Shown here piece after piece: positions 1-7,526 of a stretch of DNA of 38,352 bases. The position numbers were made by a program, and so were the translations under genes. This stretch comes from Paracoccaceae bacterium. Lineage in GTDB: Bacteria; Pseudomonadota; Alphaproteobacteria; Rhodobacterales; Rhodobacteraceae. The notes beneath the pieces are model-generated. The model ran no database searches. It was not told the DNA's origin and saw only the letters and a list, made by a program, of their open reading frames with translations. Where the stretch lies: contig JACSRN010000159.1 in the NCBI GenBank assembly GCA_014879735.1, positions 1 through 38,352 on the forward strand, written 5' to 3'. The number at the start of each line of letters is the position of its first letter. The first letter of the stretch is position 1.

Positions 1-664
1 CCGTCTTCTTCAGCTCTGCCACGCGCGGGCGGGCGAGATCGGCCGCCTCGTGGCTGATGAAGCTGCAGAGCAAGGGGTCATAATCCGGGATCGCACGCAG
101 CCGGGCGCAATCGGCCGGCGGCAGCGGCGCCCAGTCCTGCGGATCATAGGCGGCGGTGGTGAGGCCGCGCGGCAGCTGGGGGGCGAGGCGGGCCAGATGG
201 CCGACGGCATGCGGGTTGAACGACATCACCGCCACCTCCCCGGAATAGCCGGACAGCAGGCGGGCGGTTTCGGCCTCCAGCCGGCCATCGGTTTCCGCCA
301 TGCGCAGCGACTGGTCCTTGATCTCGACCAGAAGGGGCGCGCGGCCGCCGACCAGATCCAGGATCTGCGCCAGGCGGGGGATGGTATCGGCGCTGCCGGC
401 CAGCGGGATGCGGGAGAGGTCATCGGCGCTGCGGGCCTGCAGGGGGCCGGATTCCGCCGTCAGCCGGTCGAGGGTTTCGTCGTGAAAGACCATGGCCTGG
501 CCATCGGCCGAGAGTTGCACGTCGATCTCGATCGCATAGCCGGCCGTGATCGCGGCGCGGATCGCGGCGGGGGAATTCTCGATCCGGCCCTGCGCCCGGT
601 CGTGCAGCGCGCGATGGGCGAGCGGCAGGCGCAGCAGACCGGGGGGCAGGGAGACGCGGGCCAT
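1..664 (-). CDS. Glycerophosphodiester phosphodiesterase family protein (3' end outside window)
   Basis: About 221 N-terminal residues are present; the gene runs off the left edge, so the C-terminus is missing. The GDPD TIM-barrel signature is visible near the N-terminus: AHRALHD (His17, Arg18), IENSPAAI (Glu29), EIDVQLSADG (Glu46, Asp48) and VFHDETLDRLT (His61), which are the expected catalytic and metal-binding positions. Members hydrolyse glycerophosphodiesters to glycerol-3-phosphate and an alcohol. No signal peptide is apparent, so a cytoplasmic UgpQ-like role is more likely than a periplasmic GlpQ role. The start ATG (664-662) overlaps the stop TGA of the RidA-like gene as ATGA, indicating translational coupling. 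Family assignment is firm; the exact substrate is unknown. Confidence 0.88.
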   Translation of the reverse strand, partial: MARVSLPPGLLRLPLAHRALHDRAQGRIENSPAAIRAAITAGYAIEIDVQLSADGQAMVFHDETLDRLTAESGPLQARSADDLSRIPLAGSADTIPRLAQILDLVGGRAPLLVEIKDQSLRMAETDGRLEAETARLLSGYSGEVAVMSFNPHAVGHLARLAPQLPRGLTTAAYDPQDWAPLPPADCARLRAIPDYDPLLCSFISHEAADLARPRVAELKKT

Positions 665-1122
665 CAGGCGATCTCGAACAGGCCTTCGATCTCTACCGCG
701 ACGCCGAGCGGCAGCGAGGCGGCCGAGACGGCGGACCGGGCGTGGCGGCCGGCATCGCCCAGGACGGCGACGAGGAAATCCGAGGCGCCGTTGATCACCT
801 TGGGCTGGTCGGTGAAATCGGCGGTGGAGTTCACGAATCCCGTCAGCTTGACCACGCGGACCAGGCGGGACAGGTCGCCGTCGCAGGCGCGCTTCACCTG
901 CGCCAGCAGCGACAGGGCGCAGCGCCGGGCGGCCTCGGCGCCCTGCTCGACGGCGAGGTCGGCCCCGAGCTTGCCCCTGATCAGCCCGCCTTCGTTCTGG
1001 CTGATCTGGCCCGAGACATGCACCAGGTTTCCGACCACGACGAAGGGCACGTAATTGGCCGCGGGCGCGGGCGCATCTGGCAGGGTGACGCCGAGTTCGG
1101 CGAGGCGGGCTTTGATCGACAT
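664..1122 (-). CDS. RidA/YjgF family protein
   Basis: 152 residues. The fold signature is clear: FVVVGNLVHVSGQIS near residues 27-41, and a C-terminal block HARSAVSAASLPLGVAVEIE with Arg129, the position that usually contacts the carboxylate of the ligand. RidA proteins hydrolyse reactive enamine/imine intermediates of amino acid metabolism, but this longer (about 150 aa) subgroup is less well characterised than canonical RidA (about 125 aa). The start was set at ATG 1122-1120 because a GGAGG ribosome site lies a few bases upstream; a longer in-frame reading to 1248 lacks such support. It is coupled to the downstream GDPD gene by an ATGA overlap, and a GNAT gene lies upstream in the same direction. 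Confidence 0.88.
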   Translation of the reverse strand: MSIKARLAELGVTLPDAPAPAANYVPFVVVGNLVHVSGQISQNEGGLIRGKLGADLAVEQGAEAARRCALSLLAQVKRACDGDLSRLVRVVKLTGFVNSTADFTDQPKVINGASDFLVAVLGDAGRHARSAVSAASLPLGVAVEIEGLFEIA

Positions 1123-1180
1123 GGGGGCCTCCTTCACTGTCGGCACGAAGGTAGCGGGCGCGCGGGCCGGCGCCAAGGCG

Positions 1181-1633
1181 CTACCGCAGGGATTTGCTGA
1201 AGAAGACGCGGTTGAAGCCGTCCTCGCGCCGCCGCCCGGTTTCGGCATAGCCGAGGCGGGGATAGATCGCGAGGTTCTCGGCCATCATCTCGTTGGTATA
1301 GAGGTCCACCGCAGCGAGGCCGGCCTGCCGGGCCGCGGCCTCGCAATGCGCCATCAGCGCCTTGCCAAGGCCCCGGCCGGCGGCCGAGGGCAGGACGGCG
1401 ACGTTTTCCAGAAACATCCGCCCGTCCCTGGGAAAAAAGACGATGAACCCCTGCAGCACGCCTGCGGCATCGCTGGCGGCATGGACATGGCCGGCGGCGA
1501 TGTCGGCGGCATAGTCGGCCAGCATCGGCGCGGGCTTGCGGCCGATGGCTGCAATGTAGCGGGTATAGGCGGCCTCGGCGCAGGCGCGGATGGCGGGTTC
1601 GTCGGTGGCGGTGGCGCGGCGGATCGTCGTCAT
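1181..1633 (-). CDS. GNAT family N-acetyltransferase
   Basis: 150 residues, the usual size of a single GNAT domain. The N-terminal IRRATATDEPAI strand-helix and the acetyl-CoA pyrophosphate loop SAAGRGLG (about residues 84-91) after ENVAVLP are typical. The C-terminal part reads YPRLGYAETGRR, the usual beta6-beta7 hairpin. The acceptor substrate cannot be read from sequence. The start codon ATG at 1633-1631 lies one base from the stop of the penicillin-binding protein gene (1637-1635), so both are probably cotranscribed on the minus strand. Confidence 0.88.
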   Translation of the reverse strand: MTTIRRATATDEPAIRACAEAAYTRYIAAIGRKPAPMLADYAADIAAGHVHAASDAAGVLQGFIVFFPRDGRMFLENVAVLPSAAGRGLGKALMAHCEAAARQAGLAAVDLYTNEMMAENLAIYPRLGYAETGRRREDGFNRVFFSKSLR

Positions 1634-1634
1634 C

Positions 1635-3857
1635 TCAGTTGTTGCCCAGGACTTCGTTCAGGATGCGTTCGGCCATGTCGTCCGCCGGCACCGGGCCAAG
1701 CTTGGTTCCGGCGGGTGGATAGGGTTCCCCTGTCGCACCGCCATCATAGACCGGGGCGCTCGGATCGTCGTAATAGGGCACGTTGTCGGACGAGGCCTCG
1801 GCCCCCGCGCCGGTATATCTGCTGACGGGGATTTCGGTCTGCAGCGGCGTGGCGGGCAGGTCCTTGTTGATGCGCACCATGACCTCGTGCCAGATCTCGG
1901 CCGGCAGGCCGCCGCCCGTCACGCCGGTCAGCGGCGTATTGTCGTCATAGCCGAGCCAGACGCCCACCACATAATCGGCCGTGAAGCCGACGAACCAGGC
2001 ATCGCGGGCCGAGTTCGTGGTGCCGGTCTTGCCGGCGGCCTCGCGATCGGACAGGCGGGCGCGGGTTCCGGTGCCCGCCTCGATCACCTGGGTCATCATG
2101 TAGGTCAGCGCATGGGCGGCGGTTTCGCTGATCACCCGTTCGCCGATACCGCCGCCCTGTCCGAACAGCGGCTCGGCCTCGCCCTGGAGTTTCAGCGAGA
2201 CAAGGCCATAGGGCGTGACCGACGAGCCGCCGTTCAGAATGCCGGCATAGGCGCCGGTCATGTCGATCAGCGTCGATTCGCTGGCCCCCAGCGCCAGTGC
2301 CGGCCCGTCGGCAAGGTTGGTCGCCACGCCGAAATCGGTCGCCACCTTCTTCACCAGATCGCGGCCGACAAGTTCCTGGATCTTGACGGCGGGGATGTTG
2401 CGACTTTCGGCCAGGGCCTGGGTCAGGGTGATCATGCCCTTGAACTTGCTGTCATAGTTCTTTGGCGTGTAATCGCCCGACCCCGGCACATAGATGGTGT
2501 AGGGGCTGTCATCGACATAATCCATCGGGCTGTAGCCAAGATCCATCGCCACGGCATAGATGAAGGGTTTGAACGCCGATCCGGTCTGCCGCAGCGCCTG
2601 GGTCGCGCGATTGAAATCGCCGGCTTGCGGCAGATCGCGCCCACCGACCATGGCGCGTACGGCGCCGTCCGCGCTCATCACCACGATGGCGGCCTGTGCC
2701 TTCGACCCGGCCTTGACCTTGTTCTCGAACACCCATTTCAGCGAGTCCTCGACCTGGGCCTGCATCTTCTGGTCCAGCGTGGTCTCGATGATCACGTCTT
2801 CGGTCGTATCGCGGGCCAGATAGTCCGGCGTGGTCTCCATCACCCAGTCGGCGAAAAAGCCGCCGGATTTCTGCCGCGCCGCCTGTGACAGTTCCGCCGG
2901 GTTCGCCCGGGCGTCCTCGGCCTCGGCGGCGGTCAGATAGCCCTGCTCCTCCATCAGGCCGATCACCACATTCGCGCGGTCGCGCGCGCGCTGGATGTTT
3001 GCGGTGGGCGCATAGGTCGACGGCGCCTTCAACAGGCCCGCCAGCATTGCCGCCTCGGCCGGGGTCACGTTCGCGGCCGACTTGCCGAAATAGCGCTGGG
3101 CGGCCGCCTCGAAGCCGCGGGCGCCGGCGCCGAGATAGGCACGGTTGAGATAGATCGTCAGAATCTCGGCCTTGGAGTATTTTGCCTCCATCGCCATGGC
3201 GAAGGGCACTTCCTTGATCTTGCGCCACATCCCGCCAGAGCGGCAGTCGGATTCGTAAGCCGCCTCCGATTTCCACTGTGTCGCGTCATATTCCACCCCG
3301 AGGCAGAGAAGTTTCGCCACCTGCTGGGTGATGGTCGAGCCGCCGTTGCCTTCGAAGGCGCCGCGGCCTTCGGACACGTTGATGCTGATCGCGCTGGCAA
3401 TGCCGCGCGGCGATACACCGAAATGGCGGTAGAATCGTTTGTCCTCGGTCGCGACGATGGCATGCAGCAGGTAGGGCGAGACGGTTTCGGCCGTGATCTG
3501 GCCGCCAAAGGTTTCGCCCCGCCAGGCAAAGACCTTGGCGTTGCGGTCAAGCAGCGTGACCGATCCGCGGGCGCGGCCGTCGAGCAGGGCGTTCACGTCG
3601 GGCAGTTGCTGGTAGAGGTAGAAGACGATTCCACCATAGATCAGTGCAGCGACGACCGTGACGCGCCAGAGAACGGCCCAGATCATCCGCCACAGAAAGA
3701 GGATGCCGCCCAGGATCAGCCCGTGCTGTCGACGCGGGCGGGCCCTGCGCGGGGCGGGGGTCTTCGGGGTCCTGGGCTTGCGCGGCCCCTGACCACCCCC
3801 CGAAGAATATCGCCTGTCTGCCACGAGGGGGCGCTTGCCCCTGTTGCCGCCTGCCAT
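1635..3857 (-). CDS. Bifunctional penicillin-binding protein, PBP1 family (glycosyltransferase GT51 + transpeptidase)
   Basis: 740 residues from ATG 3857. It polymerises lipid II and cross-links peptidoglycan on the periplasmic side of the inner membrane. Order: basic Pro/Arg-rich cytoplasmic tail (1-46), one membrane segment (about 47-82), GT51 domain with VATEDKRFYRH (catalytic Glu138) and GGSTITQQVAKLL (about 172-184), then the transpeptidase with SAFK (Ser427 nucleophile, Lys430), SRN (485-487) and KTGT (610-613). At 740 aa it lacks room for the large OB-type insertion of E. coli PBP1A. Between the GT51 motifs there is a segment with Cys185 and Cys205 that could form a disulfide. The C-terminal tail is acidic and proline/tyrosine-rich. 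It is divergent from glnK across about 258 bp. Confidence 0.95.
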   Translation of the reverse strand: MAGGNRGKRPLVADRRYSSGGGQGPRKPRTPKTPAPRRARPRRQHGLILGGILFLWRMIWAVLWRVTVVAALIYGGIVFYLYQQLPDVNALLDGRARGSVTLLDRNAKVFAWRGETFGGQITAETVSPYLLHAIVATEDKRFYRHFGVSPRGIASAISINVSEGRGAFEGNGGSTITQQVAKLLCLGVEYDATQWKSEAAYESDCRSGGMWRKIKEVPFAMAMEAKYSKAEILTIYLNRAYLGAGARGFEAAAQRYFGKSAANVTPAEAAMLAGLLKAPSTYAPTANIQRARDRANVVIGLMEEQGYLTAAEAEDARANPAELSQAARQKSGGFFADWVMETTPDYLARDTTEDVIIETTLDQKMQAQVEDSLKWVFENKVKAGSKAQAAIVVMSADGAVRAMVGGRDLPQAGDFNRATQALRQTGSAFKPFIYAVAMDLGYSPMDYVDDSPYTIYVPGSGDYTPKNYDSKFKGMITLTQALAESRNIPAVKIQELVGRDLVKKVATDFGVATNLADGPALALGASESTLIDMTGAYAGILNGGSSVTPYGLVSLKLQGEAEPLFGQGGGIGERVISETAAHALTYMMTQVIEAGTGTRARLSDREAAGKTGTTNSARDAWFVGFTADYVVGVWLGYDDNTPLTGVTGGGLPAEIWHEVMVRINKDLPATPLQTEIPVSRYTGAGAEASSDNVPYYDDPSAPVYDGGATGEPYPPAGTKLGPVPADDMAERILNEVLGNN

Positions 3858-4115
3858 TGCCCGATTGTCCGCGTGTTCTGAGTTGACCGCGAAGATAGCG
3901 TGCTTTTGCTGCGATGCGAAGATCGCAACCGGGCGATTCGGATGCCCCTTCCGCCCAATATTTCGGCGTTCCGGCGGGTTGATGCCTAAAAACCGCACTA
4001 ACGCCCGGACCCGGCCCGCCGATATCCGCGGTTTTCTTGTGCTGCGACTGCGAAAGACCGCCTTCTTCGGGCAAGGACCCGCTCCCCGGGTTCCTGCCAG
4101 AAGAAGGGGAACAGA

Positions 4116-4454
4116 GTGAAACTCATCATTGCAGCACTCAAGCCGTACAAGCTTGACGAAGTCCGCGAGGCGCTGACCGCGATCGGTGTGCGCGGCATGA
4201 TGGTGACAGAGATCAAGGGCTTCGGCAGCCAGTCCGGTCACACTGAAATCTATCGCGGCGCGGAATATGCCGTGAACTTCGTGCCGAAGGTCCGGCTTGA
4301 GATCGTCGTGCCCGACGGGCTGGCCGAACAGGTCGCCGATACCATCCGCACAACCGCCCGAACCGACAAGATCGGCGACGGCAAGATTTTCGTCCTCGAC
4401 GTGGAACAGGCGGTGCGGGTGCGCACCGGCGAGACCGGCGACGACGCTCTCTGA
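4116..4454 (+). CDS. glnK: Nitrogen regulatory protein P-II
   Basis: 112 residues, exactly the P-II length. Tyr51 in the T-loop (EIYRGAEY) is the uridylylation site; the N-terminal MKLIIAALKPYKLDEV and the C-terminal GDGKIFVLDVEQAVRVRTGE segment are family hallmarks. It senses 2-oxoglutarate, ATP/ADP and glutamine status and binds AmtB to block ammonium uptake. The start is GTG at 4116, preceded by a purine-rich AAGAAGGGG. amtB follows 20 bp later, and this linkage supports the name glnK over glnB. Expression is expected to be under nitrogen control (NtrBC). No clear NtrC dyad was recognised in the 258-bp upstream region. Confidence 0.96.
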   Translation: MKLIIAALKPYKLDEVREALTAIGVRGMMVTEIKGFGSQSGHTEIYRGAEYAVNFVPKVRLEIVVPDGLAEQVADTIRTTARTDKIGDGKIFVLDVEQAVRVRTGETGDDAL

Positions 4455-4474
4455 CATTCGGGCAAGGGAAACAC

Positions 4475-5848
4475 ATGATGTGCAATCTGAAGAAACCCGT
4501 GGGGGTTGGTGCCATCGGCGCAGGTCTGGCGGCGCTTTCCGCGCTGCCGGCGCGGGCGCAGGAAGCCGTGGCCGAAACCGTAGTCTTGGCCGAGACGGTG
4601 GCCGAAGTCGTCCCGGTGATGGACAAGGGCGATGTGGCGTGGATGATGACCTCTACGGTCCTGGTCCTGTTCATGATCCTGCCCGGCCTTGCGCTGTTCT
4701 ATGGCGGCCTGGTGCGTTCGAAGAACATGCTTTCGGTCCTGATGCAGACCACGATGATCGCCTGCCTGATGATGATCGTCTGGGTGATCTACGGCTATTC
4801 CATCACGTTTGGCGGCAGCACCTCGCCGGTCTGGGGCGGCTTTGGCAAGCTGTTCCTGGCGGGGGTCACGCCTGACAGCATGGCGGCCACCTTCTCGGCC
4901 GGCTATGTGATCCCGGAATATCTGTTCATCGCCTTCCAGATGACCTTTGCGGCGATCACGCCGGCGCTGGTCATCGGCGCCTTTGCCGAACGCATCAGGT
5001 TCCGGTCGGCGCTGGTCTTCGCCGTGCTCTGGGGCACCTTCTCCTATTTCCCGGTTGCCCATATGGTCTGGGACGTGTCGGGCTATATCTTCAACCTCGG
5101 CGCCATCGACTTTGCCGGCGGCACCGTCGTGCATATCAACGCCGGCATTGCGGCACTGGTGGCCGCGATCCTGGTCGGCAAGCGCGTGGGCTACGGCAAG
5201 GAAAACATGGCGCCGCATTCCATGGTGATGACCATGATCGGCGCGGCGATGCTCTGGGTCGGCTGGTTCGGCTTCAACGTCGGCTCGAATCTTGAAGCGA
5301 ATGGCGGCGCGACGCTGGCGATGATCAATACCTTCGTGGCCACGGCGGCGGCGGCGGTGGCCTGGTCGGTGATCGAGGGCGTCCTGCGCGGCAAGGCCTC
5401 GATGCTGGGCGGCGCATCGGGCATGGTGGCGGGGCTTGTCGCCATCACCCCGGCCTGCGGCACGGTCGGCCCGATGGGGGCGATCCTGCTGGGTATCATC
5501 GCGGCGGCGGCCTGCTATTTCTTCGTGACCACGGTCAAGCACCGGCTGGGTTATGACGACAGCCTCGACGTCTTTGGCGTGCATGGCGTGGGCGGCATCG
5601 TCGGCGCCGTCGGCACCGGCATCTTCTCGGCCGCGGTGCTGGGCGGGGTGAAGGGCGACGACTATTCGATCGCCAGCCAGACCTGGATCCAGATCCAGTC
5701 GGTGGCAATCACCATCGTCTGGTCGGGCGTCGTCTCGCTGATCCTGCTGAAGCTGATCGACATGACGATGGGGCTGCGGGTCTCGACCGATCAGGAACGG
5801 GAGGGACTCGACACCATCTCGCATGGCGAAAGCGCCTATCACTACTGA
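4475..5848 (+). CDS. amtB: Ammonium transporter
   Basis: 457 residues with an N-terminal signal-like segment ending ALPARAQE (about residue 29), then about 11 membrane helices. Conserved pore residues are present: Asp212 in IDFAGGTVVH, His220 of the twin-His pair, and His370 in VFGVHGVGGIVG, matching E. coli Asp160, His168 and His318. It conducts ammonium through the inner membrane as a trimer and is closed by GlnK, whose gene is immediately upstream. The start is the first ATG of an ATGATG pair at 4475 with AAGGG upstream; the second ATG is equally possible. A strong hairpin terminator follows the stop. Confidence 0.97.
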   Translation: MMCNLKKPVGVGAIGAGLAALSALPARAQEAVAETVVLAETVAEVVPVMDKGDVAWMMTSTVLVLFMILPGLALFYGGLVRSKNMLSVLMQTTMIACLMMIVWVIYGYSITFGGSTSPVWGGFGKLFLAGVTPDSMAATFSAGYVIPEYLFIAFQMTFAAITPALVIGAFAERIRFRSALVFAVLWGTFSYFPVAHMVWDVSGYIFNLGAIDFAGGTVVHINAGIAALVAAILVGKRVGYGKENMAPHSMVMTMIGAAMLWVGWFGFNVGSNLEANGGATLAMINTFVATAAAAVAWSVIEGVLRGKASMLGGASGMVAGLVAITPACGTVGPMGAILLGIIAAAACYFFVTTVKHRLGYDDSLDVFGVHGVGGIVGAVGTGIFSAAVLGGVKGDDYSIASQTWIQIQSVAITIVWSGVVSLILLKLIDMTMGLRVSTDQEREGLDTISHGESAYHY

Positions 5849-5898
5849 ATGCGGTTACGGGCGGGGTTGCGAGATCCCGCCCGGCCGGCCGGGTGGCG

Positions 5899-5925
5899 GG
5901 GCATTCCCTTCGGTCTGGAATGCCC
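5899..5925. other. Stem-loop downstream of amtB
   Basis: A perfect 9-bp inverted repeat, GGGCATTCC (5899-5907) and GGAATGCCC (5917-5925), with a 9-nt loop. It lies between amtB and the stronger hairpin at 5936-5960. It probably stabilises the 3' end of the amtB message or helps termination; it has no T-run of its own. Confidence 0.5.
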
Positions 5926-5935
5926 GGAATGACAA

Positions 5936-5963
5936 GGCCCGCAGGTTTGTCCTGCGGGCCTTT
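5936..5963. terminator. Bidirectional intrinsic terminator between amtB and mlaC
   Basis: A perfect 10-bp stem, GGCCCGCAGG (5936-5945) and CCTGCGGGCC (5951-5960), with a 5-nt loop, followed by TTT on the plus strand and by TTGTC on the minus strand. It sits between convergent amtB and mlaC and can serve both. Confidence 0.8.
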
Positions 5964-6007
5964 GCCGTCCGGTGCAGTTGGTCGGTGCCGGCGGCGGTAC
6001 AGGATGC

Positions 6008-6619
6008 TTACATCTTCTGCATGTCGGCGATCAGCGCGTCGAGATTGCCCTTGCGCTTGTCCAGCATGGCGCCGATCTCGGTCCGCTCGCTGGCCAGCAT
6101 GTTCACGCCTTCGATGATGATGTTGAAGAACAGGCTCTTGCCGCTCTTGTCCGAAACCTGCCAGCGCACCTCGAACGGGCTTTCGCCCTTCAGGTAGGCG
6201 GTGGAGATCACCTCGAAATTGCTCTTGATCGGGCGGGCGTCCGTAACCTCGATCTTGCCGCCGATGAATTCGCGGAAGCGGCGACCGTATTTGCGGCTGA
6301 TATAGGCGGTGAAGGTCTTGGTGAAAGCCTTCATCTGTGCATTCGTGGCGCTGCGCGCCGCCGGCCCCAGCGCTGCACGGGCGATGGTCGGCACATCGGC
6401 ATAGGTGGTGAACATCCGTTCGAACTTCGGAAACATCTGCTGTTCCGACTGGCCGGAACCGATGATGGCATTCACCTCGGCCACCACCTTGTCGATCAGC
6501 GCTCGCGCCTGATCGACGTTCAGCGCGAAGACGGGGGCCGCCCCGAAGGCGGCGGCGGCGGCAAGGCCTGCGCCGACGAAGGCGCGGCGGGACAGACCGG
6601 AGGAGGGATTACTGCGCAT
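6008..6619 (-). CDS. mlaC: MlaC/Ttg2D-like periplasmic phospholipid-binding protein
   Basis: 203 residues from ATG 6619. It has a signal peptide with a twin-arginine-like SRRAFVGAGL motif and an AxA-like cleavage region ending near PVFA, so Tat export is possible. The mature part matches the MlaC (Tol_Tol_Ttg2) family: YADVPTIARAALG, FTAYISRKYG and the lipid-pocket segment ending VRWQVSDKSGKSLFFNIIIEGVNM. MlaC shuttles phospholipids between outer-membrane MlaA and the inner-membrane MlaFEDB complex. The start overlaps the 3' end of mlaA by 11 bp, with GAGGA just upstream, so the two are translationally coupled. The mlaFED genes are not in the window. Confidence 0.9.
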   Translation of the reverse strand: MRSNPSSGLSRRAFVGAGLAAAAAFGAAPVFALNVDQARALIDKVVAEVNAIIGSGQSEQQMFPKFERMFTTYADVPTIARAALGPAARSATNAQMKAFTKTFTAYISRKYGRRFREFIGGKIEVTDARPIKSNFEVISTAYLKGESPFEVRWQVSDKSGKSLFFNIIIEGVNMLASERTEIGAMLDKRKGNLDALIADMQKM

Positions 6620-7388
6620 AGGGGTCCTCGTAGGGGTCGAAATAACCGGCATCGCTGGCCGCATCGCCCGCGTCACCCCCTGCATTCTGCCCCAGCTCGT
6701 AACGCCGGTTCTGCAGATAGAGGAGGCGCAGCTGGGCGTAGCTGTCCGCCGAGTCATATAGGATCGAGTCGACCGTATCGGAATGGTTGTGGCGCTGATC
6801 CAGCTTTTCCAGCACCTTCAGCGTCGTGGCCGCATGGGCGTCGTTGCCTTCCAGCACGCTGCCCAACGGATCGAAGGCGATGTCCACCACCTCGCCCACC
6901 GCATCGCGCAGCGTCGACGGGCCGAGGATCGGAAGCTCGACATAGGGGCCCTCGCCCACACCCCAGACTGCCAGCGTCTCGCCGAAATCGGTGCTCAGTT
7001 CCGGCATGCCGGCGGCGGTGGCGAAATCGAACAGGCCGCCCAGGCCGAGCGTCAGATTGGCGCCGAACCGCAGCGTATTGGTCGTCGCGTCACCGATCTT
7101 GCCCTGCAGCAATTGGTTGGCCACGTCGCCCGGAATTTCCAGCGTCGCCGCCACATTCGACAGGCCCGCCCGCAGCGGTTTCGGCACGACAGTGCCGTAG
7201 ACGGTGGCCGCAGGCTTCAGCGCCACGCGGTCAAGCCCCTTGTTCAGGCCGTGAATGGCGCGGTTCATCGGCTCGGCCGGATCGTTGATGGCATCCGCGC
7301 CCGGCGCGGCGGCGCACCCCGCCAGCAGGCCCGACACTGCGGCAATCTGCAAAGCCCGCAAGGAAAGATACGAAATATTCAGTGTCAT
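6609..7388 (-). CDS. mlaA: MlaA (VacJ) family outer-membrane lipoprotein
   Basis: 259 residues from ATG 7388. A lipoprotein signal with lipobox LLAGC precedes the mature protein. The core has the VacJ signatures DPAEPMNRAIHGLN, ANQLLQGKIGDATTNTLRFG and DFGETLAVWGVGEGPY with LPILGPSTLRDAVG. MlaA sits in the outer-membrane inner leaflet with a porin and removes mislocalised phospholipids, handing them to MlaC, whose gene overlaps the end of this one. The C-terminus is an Asp/Ala/Gly-rich tail of about 30 residues beyond the conserved domain. A longer reading to 7532 has no lipoprotein-type N-terminus and was rejected. The gene is divergent from the type I secretion operon. Confidence 0.93.
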   Translation of the reverse strand: MTLNISYLSLRALQIAAVSGLLAGCAAAPGADAINDPAEPMNRAIHGLNKGLDRVALKPAATVYGTVVPKPLRAGLSNVAATLEIPGDVANQLLQGKIGDATTNTLRFGANLTLGLGGLFDFATAAGMPELSTDFGETLAVWGVGEGPYVELPILGPSTLRDAVGEVVDIAFDPLGSVLEGNDAHAATTLKVLEKLDQRHNHSDTVDSILYDSADSYAQLRLLYLQNRRYELGQNAGGDAGDAASDAGYFDPYEDPYAQ

Positions 7389-7526
7389 CGGTCCAGAATT
7401 GTGTACAAACCCAGGTGATATTGCCAGACGAGCGACCCAAGCCTTACGGTGAGGCCCGGAGCAAGACAACCAGCATTCCGTGCCGCGTGCAGCCACCGGC
7501 AAGGATCGGCCAAGGAACAGGCGGAC

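Noticed and set aside
50-1054. A 334-codon plus-strand frame opposite the GDPD and RidA-like genes
   Set aside because: Both minus-strand genes carry family motifs and an ATGA coupling; the plus-strand frame shows none.
1590-2888. A 432-codon plus-strand frame opposite the penicillin-binding protein
   Set aside because: The minus-strand gene has a full set of transpeptidase motifs over the same bases.
4250-5842. A 530-codon minus-strand frame opposite amtB
   Set aside because: Same reason: amtB and glnK are unambiguous, and the antisense translation is His/Asp-rich low complexity.
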